This document shows positions 6,458 through 13,268 of a DNA stretch of 14,447 nt, in pieces. A program made the position numbers and the translations under genes. The stretch spans positions 1 to 14,447 of the forward strand of contig CABUMU010000047.1 of the NCBI GenBank assembly GCA_902492855.1, written 5' to 3'. The notes beneath the pieces were generated by a model that did not search any database, had not been told where the DNA came from, and was given only the letters and a program-made list of their open reading frames with translations. The number at the start of each line of letters is the position of its first letter. Within the stretch, counting starts at the first letter, position 1. The DNA comes from an uncultured Collinsella sp. (GTDB lineage: Bacteria; Actinomycetota; Coriobacteriia; Coriobacteriales; Coriobacteriaceae).

Positions 6458-7722
6458 CCTTTTGCTCCTTCTTTCTAAAGAAGAGTCGAATGGGCGTGCC
6501 GGCAAAGTCGAAGCTCGAGCGCATGCGGTTCTCCACATAGCGCTGGTAGGTGTCGTTGACCAAGTCGCTGTGGTTGACGAAGAACGTGAACGTCGGCGGG
6601 TTGACGCCCGTCTGAGTCACGTAGTGCATGCGCAGGCGGCGCTTGCCGTCCACCACGGTATGACCGAACTCGCGCAGGTCGGTGAGGAACGTGTTGAGGC
6701 GCGAGGTGCTGATCTTTTGCGAGCGCGTCTTTTCGGCGGCGTCGACCATTGCCCAGATCTTCTCGACGCTGCGGCCGGTCAGGGCAGAGATGCGCAGGTA
6801 CTGGGCCCAGGGAGCCATAACGCCCAGACGGCGGTCGATGGTCTCCATGCAGGCCTCGCGCTTACGGTCGTCGTCGAGCAGATCCCACTTGTTGAGCAGC
6901 ACCACGATGGCGCAGCCGCGCTCGATGGCAAGACCCATGACCTTCTGGTCCTGCTCAGTGACGCCCACGGAGGCATCGACGACGAGCAGCGCCACGTCGG
7001 CGCGGTCGATGGCACGCAGGCCGCGGACCATGGAGTAGTACTCGATGTTCTCGTACCATGCGGTAGTGCTTACCGTTGCGCTCCACGACGGTGTCGATGG
7101 CGTCGCGCGTCGTGCCGGCGATGTTGGACACGATAGAGCGGTCGGCGCCCAGGATGCGGTTGAACAACGAGGACTTACCGGCGTTGGGGCGGCCGATGAT
7201 GGCGACGTTCAGCGCGTCGGGGAACTCGTCGGCGATCTCGTCCTCCTCCTCGGGCAACAGGGCCACGATGTCGTGCAGGGCCGAGAGCGGCGTGGGCTCA
7301 CCGATGCCGAGCGAATAGAACTCCCAGATGCTGTCGTTCTCGCGATCGGGGTTGTCGAGCTTGTTCACCAGCAGAAAGACCGGCTTGTCGCAGCGCTTGA
7401 GCATGCGAGCGACCGACTCGTCCTCCTCGGTGACGCCGGTGCGGCCGTCGACCACAAACAGGATGACGGCGGCTTCCTCGGCGGCGGCGAGGGCCTGGTC
7501 GCGAATGGACGTGGCGAAGACGTCATCGCTCTTGAGCGGTTCGATGCCGCCCGTGTCGACGATGGTGAACTCGCGGCCGTTCCAATCGGCCGTGTGGTAC
7601 GAGCGGTCGCGCGTGACGCCGCGGGACTCATGGACGATGGCGTCCGAGGTCTGGGCCAGGCGGTTAACGAGCGTGGACTTGCCCACGTTGGGGCGTCCGA
7701 CGACGGCGACGATAGGTTTCAT
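6450..7722 (-). pseudogene. der: Ribosome-assembly GTPase Der (EngA), disrupted by a frameshifting deletion
   Basis: Der has two tandem GTPase domains and a KH-like domain and acts in 50S ribosome assembly; it is usually essential. From ATG 7722 (AAAGGAG five bases upstream) domain 1 shows GRPNVGKST (9-17), VDTGG (55-59) and NKLD (120-123). Domain 2 starts with IGRPNAGKSS (176-185) and GTTRDAID (203-210). After RM at residues 221-222 the sequence joins directly to YENIEYYSMVRG in another frame; the expected DTAG-x-RKK segment (G3 motif and switch region) is absent in all frames. The rest, with LLNKWDL, SALTG and the KH-like part with GVNPPTFTFF, continues in the new frame to the TAA at 6450. 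Translation in the first frame would stop at 6955 after 255 residues with a 32-residue arginine-rich foreign tail. Comparison with B. subtilis EngA as I remember it suggests about 35 bases are missing at 7055/7056. Domain 1 also lacks about eight residues after SALH (147-150). It may be a real lesion or an assembly error. Confidence 0.88.
6465..6470 (-). promoter_or_regulatory. Shine-Dalgarno site fixing the plsY start
   Basis: AAGGAG on the minus strand lies seven bases before the ATG at 6457 and within the last codons of der. It supports the short PlsY form and lets plsY be initiated independently of ribosomes finishing der. Confidence 0.75.
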
Positions 7723-7732
7723 CTGCACTCCT

Positions 7733-9175
7733 TTAATGGGTAGGGTCAGTGGAAGTGTTAGAGTCGGCAGGCACAATGCCAAGGAAGTGCTCCAGGGTAT
7801 CGAGCAGCTCATGCGGCATGGTCGACACCACATGAACCTCGGCGCCACGGTGGTTAAGGCTTGCGAGTAAATCGTCACGATGATACTCGTCAAGCGTCAT
7901 GCCGTCAGCGTTGAACATGAGCTTAGGCACAAAGAGCATAACCCCCGAGAGGTCCTGCGGCAGCTGTTCCAGAATGTCGCAGGCGACGATGAGGCCGGTC
8001 ACGTCCACGTTGCCGCCAAAGTAGCGATTCTTGATGGCCGTGACGGTGCCGGCGAGCCCCTGCGGCGATTCCACGAAACGTGCTACGGTGTCGCGTGCGC
8101 TGGCGCCCGAGAGGCACAGCAGGTGCTGGCTGCGAGCGGCGATGGCCTCGCGGACGCGGGCCAGTCGCTCGGCAGCGGCGGCAAGCACATCGTCCGTCTC
8201 GTCTAGGTATGAGCGGATCATGCCGATACCGTCGTAGTACTGCGGATAGCCGTCGTAAAAGTCCGCCTCGGGCGGATCGATGCCGGCGTCCAGGTAGAAC
8301 TCGTCGCTCATCTGGAAGGTGTGGCGGCCAAAACGCTCGAAGGCGCGGTCCTGGTAGGGACGGATCATGGCAATGGTCTCGCGCGCCAGTTCGGGCTTGT
8401 CGCTGTATGACCAGCTAAAGCGGTTCTGATGCTTGGTAAAACCGAGCGGCACAATGCCCAGGCTTGTGATTTGCTCGTGCTCCTCGCAAAAGCGCAGGGT
8501 CTTTTCCAGCTCCTCGCCGTCGTTCATGCCGGGGCACAACACGATCTGCGCGTGAATCTCGATGCCGGCGGCCATGATGGCCTCGAGTACGTCCATGCCG
8601 CGCTGGGCGTTGCGGCCCATCATACGACGGCGGACGTCGGGGCTCACGGCATGGACCGACACGTTCATAGGGCTCATGTTGCGTTGGATGACGTTTTGCA
8701 CGTCCTCGTCGGTGAGGTTCGTGAGCGTGACGAAGTTGCCCTGCAAAAAGCTCAGGCGGTAGTCGTCGTCGCGAATATAGAGCGTGGAGCGGCCGCCCTT
8801 GGGCAACATGGTCATAAAGCAGAACACGCAGGCGTTTACGCAGGTACGCATGCCGTCGAAGATGGGGCCATCGAACTCCAAACCCCAGTCCTCGCCCGGG
8901 AAGCGGTCGAGCTCGACGGGGGTGACGGTGCCGTCGCGCGGGTCGAAAACCTCGAGGTCGACGGTGTCGTCGTCGGCCTCCCAGAGCCACACGATCATGT
9001 CGGTGAGCGCCTCACCGTTGACCGTGAGCACGCGCATGCCCGGCTCGATACCCACATCCCACGCGGGCGATTCGGGACGCACGTTCTTTACGAGCGCGCC
9101 CTCACCCGGCTCGGGGTCGCGGCTGCGCCCGTAATCGGCCACCTCGGCGGCGTATGCGGGTACGGTCTGGTCCAT
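7733..9175 (-). CDS. PDZ / radical-SAM / DUF512 domain protein of unknown function
   Basis: This 480-residue protein matches the DUF512 family of putative radical-SAM enzymes. An N-terminal PDZ-like segment (about 26-85, with GALVKNVRPESPAWDVGI and GMRVLTVNGE) is followed by a cluster motif CVNACVFC (Cys112, Cys116, Cys119; C-x3-C-x2-C), then by the family blocks DDDYRLSFLQGNFVTLTNLTDE, SVHAVSPDVR and QIVLCPGMNDG. The DUF512 part covers roughly residues 270-460. The substrate is unknown. It would need a 4Fe-4S cluster and S-adenosylmethionine. The ATG at 9175 lies two bases after the ispH stop; no close Shine-Dalgarno is visible (AAGGAG is 14 bases away), so translation probably depends on ispH. 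An upstream frame would add 35 arginine- and histidine-rich residues overlapping ispH and was rejected. The der Shine-Dalgarno overlaps this gene's stop. Confidence 0.9.
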   Translation of the reverse strand: MDQTVPAYAAEVADYGRSRDPEPGEGALVKNVRPESPAWDVGIEPGMRVLTVNGEALTDMIVWLWEADDDTVDLEVFDPRDGTVTPVELDRFPGEDWGLEFDGPIFDGMRTCVNACVFCFMTMLPKGGRSTLYIRDDDYRLSFLQGNFVTLTNLTDEDVQNVIQRNMSPMNVSVHAVSPDVRRRMMGRNAQRGMDVLEAIMAAGIEIHAQIVLCPGMNDGEELEKTLRFCEEHEQITSLGIVPLGFTKHQNRFSWSYSDKPELARETIAMIRPYQDRAFERFGRHTFQMSDEFYLDAGIDPPEADFYDGYPQYYDGIGMIRSYLDETDDVLAAAAERLARVREAIAARSQHLLCLSGASARDTVARFVESPQGLAGTVTAIKNRYFGGNVDVTGLIVACDILEQLPQDLSGVMLFVPKLMFNADGMTLDEYHRDDLLASLNHRGAEVHVVSTMPHELLDTLEHFLGIVPADSNTSTDPTH

Positions 9176-9177
9176 GA

Positions 9178-10077
9178 TTAGCGGCAAAGCTCCTTGATGC
9201 GCTCGACGGCGCGCTCGATGTGTTCTTGCGGGGTGGAGGCTCCGGCGGTGATGCCGATGTGGTGAGCGTCGGTAAACCAAGCGGTCTCAAGCTCTGAAGC
9301 TTCCTCGATGTGATGCGTGCGCTCACAGGCGTCTGCGCAAATCTGCGCCAGGCGGCGGGTGTTGCCCGAGTTCTTGCCGCCCACGACGACCATGCAGTCG
9401 CAGCGGTTGGCAAGTGTGGCTGCTGCCTGTTGACGCTCACTCGTGGCGGCGCAGATGGTGTTGATCACACGCAGCTCCTGCACGCGCGGGGTGATAGCTG
9501 CCACGACCTCGGCGAGGTTCTGCGCGGTCTGGGTGGTCTGCACGACGAGGCCTACCTTGCCCTTGAACGACAAGGCGTTGGCGTCGGCGGCACAGCTCAC
9601 GACCAGCGCATCAGTGCCGGCGTGGCCCAGGATGCCCTCCACCTCAGGGTGACCTGGCTCGCCTACGACCACCACGCGGTAGCCCTCGCGCACCAGGCGC
9701 TCGGCTGCCATATGGACCTTCTTCACGTAAGGGCAGGTGGCGTCGACGACGTTAAGGCCACGCTCGCGAGCGGCATCGATCACCTGCGGCACCACTCCGT
9801 GCGCGCGAATGATTACGGTGCCCGATGCGGCGTCGTCCAGGTTCTCGGCCAGGCCAACGCCTGCCTCAGCAAGCTCGCGCACCACGATGGGGTTATGGAT
9901 GAGCGGACCCAAGGTATGAACCTGAGTGCACTCCCCTGCCTGCGGCGCGGCGGCTAGCGCCATATCGAGCGCACGCTGTACGCCGTAGCAAGTACCGGCG
10001 TGGGCGGCGATCTCGATGGTAGGCGCTGTTGCCTGGTCGGACGCGGTCGCGGCAGTGTTCGTAACGTTCTCGCTCAT
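9178..10077 (-). CDS. ispH: 4-hydroxy-3-methylbut-2-enyl diphosphate reductase
   Basis: IspH carries out the last step of the MEP pathway, reducing HMBPP to IPP and DMAPP with a 4Fe-4S cluster. The 299 residues contain the three cluster cysteines: Cys30 in GTCYGV, Cys115 in DATCPYVKKVH and Cys209 in NTICAATSERQ. Also present are HTLGPLIHNP (54-63), RAHGV (91-95), GHPEVEG with the proton-relay glutamate Glu145, TQTAQN, GGKNSGNTRRL (233-243) and GITAGASTP (275-283). The first 20 residues are a Ser/Thr/Ala-rich extension absent from the E. coli enzyme. I chose ATG 10077, two bases after the plsC stop. An alternative GTG at 10107 would add ten residues overlapping plsC. The ribosome site is weak (CAGG eight bases upstream), so coupling to plsC is likely. 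Confidence 0.97.
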   Translation of the reverse strand: MSENVTNTAATASDQATAPTIEIAAHAGTCYGVQRALDMALAAAPQAGECTQVHTLGPLIHNPIVVRELAEAGVGLAENLDDAASGTVIIRAHGVVPQVIDAARERGLNVVDATCPYVKKVHMAAERLVREGYRVVVVGEPGHPEVEGILGHAGTDALVVSCAADANALSFKGKVGLVVQTTQTAQNLAEVVAAITPRVQELRVINTICAATSERQQAAATLANRCDCMVVVGGKNSGNTRRLAQICADACERTHHIEEASELETAWFTDAHHIGITAGASTPQEHIERAVERIKELCR

Positions 10078-10079
10078 GG

Positions 10080-10808
10080 CTAGAACCTGCCCGGATGCTC
10101 GGCGCACAGCTCGTCTCGCATAGCGTAGACGCGGTTCATGGCCTCGGACTCAAACCATTCCAGGCGCTCCGTGCGCTTAAGCCCGGCCGGTGCGTCGGAA
10201 AGCGAGACGGCCTTGCCGGCGCGGATCCAGCACTTCTTGGGACGCATGATCTTTTTGTCCGAGGGCGTGATGTCGGACCAGCCGCAGATGGCGAGCGGGT
10301 TAACGGGCGCCTTGCCCATCTGAGCGATGAGCGCAAAACCGCCGTGGACCTCGGGCTTGATCTCGCGTGAGCGGATGCGCGTGCCCTCGGGGAAGATCAG
10401 AACGTCCTCGCCGCGCTGCAGCGCATGCTGGGCGGCGCGCAGGCACTTCATATCGGCAGTACCACGCTCCACGGGGATGCCGCCTACGCGGCTAAAGGCC
10501 CAGCGCACAATCTTGCTCTTGGCGAACTCGGACTTAAAGATGGGACGAATGCGGCGCCCCCCAAAGAACAGCGCCGTCTCCACGGCCAAGAGCTCGGCCA
10601 TCGAGGTGTGGTTGCAGATGACCACGCTTCCGCGGCCTTCCTGGCGCTCAAACAGCAGATCGGCGTCCTCGACCTTCCAGCGCCACATGAGCTTGGAGAA
10701 GGCCCAAAGGATGGCCATGACTACGACGACGGTGCCGCGGATGATCGCCGGGAACTCGGCGTAGGGGGCGTTGTAATAGTCCTCTGGCGTCTGCTTAAAC
10801 AGGCGCAT
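10080..10808 (-). CDS. plsC: Lysophospholipid acyltransferase family protein (1-acylglycerol-3-phosphate acyltransferase)
   Basis: The protein belongs to the PlsC family, which adds the second acyl chain to lysophosphatidic acid at the membrane. Its 242 residues contain a hydrophobic N-terminal segment (about 21-38), acyltransferase motif I at NHTSMAE (66-72), FKSEFAK (91-97), GGIPVERG (109-116) and FPEGTR (139-144). The motif I dyad is unusual: it reads His67-x4-Glu72 where the family normally has H-x4-D. AGGAGG lies six bases before the ATG, inside the end of cmk, three bases after whose stop this gene begins. The cmk-plsC-ispH order is common in bacteria. Another lysophospholipid or ornithine-lipid acyl acceptor cannot be excluded from sequence alone. 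Confidence 0.9.
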   Translation of the reverse strand: MRLFKQTPEDYYNAPYAEFPAIIRGTVVVVMAILWAFSKLMWRWKVEDADLLFERQEGRGSVVICNHTSMAELLAVETALFFGGRRIRPIFKSEFAKSKIVRWAFSRVGGIPVERGTADMKCLRAAQHALQRGEDVLIFPEGTRIRSREIKPEVHGGFALIAQMGKAPVNPLAICGWSDITPSDKKIMRPKKCWIRAGKAVSLSDAPAGLKRTERLEWFESEAMNRVYAMRDELCAEHPGRF

Positions 10809-10811
10809 GGG

Positions 10812-11498
10812 CTACCTCCTTTGGTTAATGAGGTCCTCGATTATCGAGACGACCTCGTCGATGGTGTGGGCGGTGGAGTCGACGTGCACGGCGTCCTCGG
10901 CGGGCACGAGCGGGGCGACCTCGCGGCTGCTGTCGAGCTTGTCGCGCTGCTTAAGGGCGTCGAGGGTCTCGTCGACCTCGGCCTCGAGCTGCTCGGACGT
11001 GAGCGGCTGGGCATCGTTTTGGTGGCGCTGAAGCACGCGGCGGCGGGCGCGCTCGCGCGGGTCGGCTGTCAGGAAGATCTTGACCTGCGCGTTAGGGAAC
11101 ACGACGGTTCCGATGTCGCGACCCTCGGCTACGATATCGCGGTCCTCGGCGGCACGGCGCTGATGGATGAGCATGGCGGCGCGCACGCCCGGATAGGCCG
11201 AGACCTTGGACACGTTGGCGTCAACCTGCGGGGTGCGGATGGCGACCGAAGCGTCCTGGCCGTCAACGGTCAGGCGCGTGTCCTCGCCGGTGCCGTTGGT
11301 AAAGCGGATCTCGATCTGCTCGGCGAGGGCGTCGATGGCCGCTTCGTCATCCAGGTCGATGCCGCGGTCGAGCGCGGCGAAGGTGACGGCGCGATACATG
11401 GCGCCCGTGTCGAGCTTGTTAAAGCCCAGCTGGCGGGCGATCTCCTTGGCGATAGTGGACTTGCCGGAACCGGCGGGGCCGTCGATGGCGACGATCAT
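10812..11498 (-). CDS. cmk: (d)CMP kinase (cytidylate kinase)
   Basis: Cmk phosphorylates CMP and dCMP to the diphosphates using ATP, in the cytosol. The 228-residue protein opens with the P-loop DGPAGSGKST (6-15), followed by KLDTGAMYRAVT (28-39) and the nucleotide-binding EGRDIGTVVFP in mid-protein, then the lid region DPRERARRRVLQR. Both the length and these motifs are typical. AAGGAA is seven bases upstream of the ATG at 11498. A 66-base gap separates it from the pseudouridine synthase gene; I see no terminator or clear promoter there. Confidence 0.97.
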   Translation of the reverse strand: MIVAIDGPAGSGKSTIAKEIARQLGFNKLDTGAMYRAVTFAALDRGIDLDDEAAIDALAEQIEIRFTNGTGEDTRLTVDGQDASVAIRTPQVDANVSKVSAYPGVRAAMLIHQRRAAEDRDIVAEGRDIGTVVFPNAQVKIFLTADPRERARRRVLQRHQNDAQPLTSEQLEAEVDETLDALKQRDKLDSSREVAPLVPAEDAVHVDSTAHTIDEVVSIIEDLINQRR

Positions 11499-11564
11499 GC
11501 AATGCTTCCTTTCGGTGGTTGACGTGCTGGTATGGGACGCGAGCGCTGTTGCTTGGTGTACTGG

Positions 11565-12536
11565 CTAACCCGTGTAGCGCTCGCGGTAGGTGTTGCGCTT
11601 GGGCGCGGAACCGTGGCTGCCGTGGTGACGCGTGCGGCTCGCCGTGTTGGTCGCCGGCGCGGCGCCGTGCTTGGAGCTGGCCTGCTTGGGCGGGATGCCG
11701 CCGGCCTTGAGGATCTGCACCTCGCGATCGGTGAGCTCGCGCCATGAACCCTTGGCCACATCCTTGAGCTCCAGGCCGGCAAAGTTGCAGCGATGCAGGC
11801 GGATCACCGGATGGTGAATCTTGCTCAGCATGCGCTTGACCTGGTTCTTGCGGCCCTCGCGGATGATGACCTCAACGGCAGTGGTGCCGGGCTTGATGCC
11901 CTGCGGGGCCACGGCCTCGGCCTCGCGCGCGTTGATGACACGGCAGATTGCCGGCTGGCACAGGCCGTCGTCGAGCTCGATGCCGCGACGCAGCGGCGCA
12001 AGATCACGATCGGAAAGCTGCCCGTCGACGAGCGCCTGGTAGGTCTTGTAGACGTGCTTGCTGGGGTGCAGCAGGTCCTGCGACAGGTCGCCGTCGGTGG
12101 TAAAGAGCAAAAGGCCCGTGGTGTCGCGGTCCAGACGGCCCACCGGGAAGAGCCCCGGAAAACGGTCGCGCGGGACCAGGTCGGCCACGCAAGGGCGCTC
12201 CTGCGGATCGCTCATGGTGGTGAGGTAGCCTGTCGGCTTGTAGAGCATCAGGTATACGGCGCCCTGGTTGAGCTTGACGGGCATGCCGTCGACCTCGATA
12301 TGGTCGCGATCGACATCGACCTTGGTGCCCAGTTCGGTCGCGACCTGCCCGTTGACGGTCACGCGGCCGGCGGTCATCAGGTCCTCCGAGCCGCGGCGAC
12401 TCGCCACGCCCGCGCGCGCCAAAAAGCGCTGCAGGCGCATCGTGTGCGGGTAAACGGGCTGGGCGCCGCCTGCGGGCGTGGTGGTGTCCGTGGCGCCCGC
12501 GATGCGCGTCTCCCCTGCTTCGTTAGTCCTCGTCAT
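11565..12536 (-). CDS. rluB: Pseudouridine synthase, RsuA/RluB family
   Basis: The protein converts uridine to pseudouridine in rRNA. The scpB-rluB-cmk setting suggests the RluB type acting on 23S rRNA, which is inference from context. It has 323 residues: a low-complexity N terminus (1-30), an S4 RNA-binding domain (about 33-80, MRLQRFLARAGVASRR), and the synthase domain with LMLYKPTGYLTT (97-108), the catalytic aspartate Asp136 in GRLDRDTTGLL, and REGRKNQVKRM. The last 40 or so residues are a basic Ser/His/Arg-rich tail. ATG 12536 is chosen because GGAGG lies six bases upstream; a longer frame would add 25 residues overlapping scpB. The gene overlaps the scpB end by 14 bases. Confidence 0.93.
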   Translation of the reverse strand: MTRTNEAGETRIAGATDTTTPAGGAQPVYPHTMRLQRFLARAGVASRRGSEDLMTAGRVTVNGQVATELGTKVDVDRDHIEVDGMPVKLNQGAVYLMLYKPTGYLTTMSDPQERPCVADLVPRDRFPGLFPVGRLDRDTTGLLLFTTDGDLSQDLLHPSKHVYKTYQALVDGQLSDRDLAPLRRGIELDDGLCQPAICRVINAREAEAVAPQGIKPGTTAVEVIIREGRKNQVKRMLSKIHHPVIRLHRCNFAGLELKDVAKGSWRELTDREVQILKAGGIPPKQASSKHGAAPATNTASRTRHHGSHGSAPKRNTYRERYTG

Positions 12537-13257
12537 GTATATCCTCCGAGGTATCGACGGTGGGTAGAAGCTCCTCGCCATCGGTATCCTCAACATCGGT
12601 GTCCTCAACATCGGTATCGATCAGTTCGCGCTCTTCGTCCAGGTCCTCAGCCTGCTCCTCGAGCGTAGACTGAATGCTGCGGCCGCTCAGGCGCTCGCGG
12701 ATAAACTGGCGCGACTGCTCATCGGGGGCAAACTGCTCCAGATCGGGCAGATCGCGGGTAGAACGCAGGCCGAACTTTTCCAAGAAGGCGTTGGTCGTGC
12801 CGTAGATGATGGCCTGACCGCGCTCGGGGTCGCGACCGAGCTCGCGCACCAGGCCCTTGTCCACGAGCGACGCGATAACGCCGTCGGAGTTGACGCCGCG
12901 GATGCCCTTGACCACCTCACGCGTGACGGGCTGGTGATAGGCGATCACGGCCAGGGTCTCGAGCGCCGCCTGCGACAGCTTTTGCGTGTCCCAGCTCAGC
13001 ACATAGGCCTCGACCACATCGTGGTAGGCGGGGTGTGTAAACAGGCGCCAGCCACCGGCGACCTCGCGCAGCTGAAAACCGCGGTTGGCCTCCTCGTACT
13101 CAACCTTGAGCTCGGCCAAAAGCGACGCGCACTCGCCCGGGGCGATATCCAGCGCACCTGCCAGCGCGGGTGCGCTCACGGGGTCGCTCGACACCAGCAG
13201 CAGCGCCTCGAGGGCGCCTTTAAGGCTGTTTGCCTCCAGCGTGGAAAGGGTTGACAT
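12523..13257 (-). CDS. scpB: Segregation and condensation protein B
   Basis: ScpB is a winged-helix dimer that binds ScpA and regulates the SMC condensin complex in chromosome segregation. The first 175 or so residues show the two winged-helix domains, with LKGALEALLLVSSDPVS (13-29), LSQAALETLAVIAYHQPVTR, IRGVNSDGVIASLVDKGLV and YGTTNAFLEKFGL. The remaining 70 residues form an acidic tail with a DTDVE repeat, longer than in many ScpB proteins. AGGAG is eight bases upstream of the ATG at 13257, and the gene follows scpA by eleven bases. Confidence 0.96.
   Translation of the reverse strand: MSTLSTLEANSLKGALEALLLVSSDPVSAPALAGALDIAPGECASLLAELKVEYEEANRGFQLREVAGGWRLFTHPAYHDVVEAYVLSWDTQKLSQAALETLAVIAYHQPVTREVVKGIRGVNSDGVIASLVDKGLVRELGRDPERGQAIIYGTTNAFLEKFGLRSTRDLPDLEQFAPDEQSRQFIRERLSGRSIQSTLEEQAEDLDEERELIDTDVEDTDVEDTDGEELLPTVDTSEDIHDED
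12543..12547 (-). promoter_or_regulatory. Shine-Dalgarno site fixing the rluB start
   Basis: GGAGG on the minus strand lies six bases before ATG 12536 and within the last codons of scpB. It favours the shorter pseudouridine synthase over the upstream in-frame ATGs, which have no comparable site, and suggests coupling with scpB. Confidence 0.75.
12579..12623 (-). repeat. scpB: 15-base tandem repeat in the acidic tail of scpB
   Basis: Nearly three copies of a 15-base unit are present, reading catcggtatcctcaa (12579-12593), catcggtgtcctcaa (12594-12608) and a degenerate partial third copy from 12609 on the plus strand. On the coding strand they encode the repeated pentapeptide DTDVE. Because the unit is a multiple of three, copy-number change would lengthen or shorten the tail without a frameshift. 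Confidence 0.85.
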
Positions 13258-13268
13258 GGTTGGCGCTC

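Noticed and set aside
4940..6478. Very long open frame on the plus strand (over 500 codons) opposite gpsA and plsY
   Set aside because: It is the mirror of two well-recognised genes in high-GC codon use. It has Gly/His/Asp/Ala-rich composition with no recognisable domain, and it crosses the gpsA-plsY boundary.
6450..7031. The C-terminal der fragment from the ATG at 7031 as an independent gene
   Set aside because: It has no Shine-Dalgarno, starts mid-domain after the lost G3 motif, and lacks a P-loop, so it cannot be a standalone GTPase.
7040..7075. Programmed ribosomal frameshift joining the two halves of der
   Set aside because: No slippery heptamer or following stem is apparent, and a frameshift could not restore the missing DTAG segment, which is absent in every frame.
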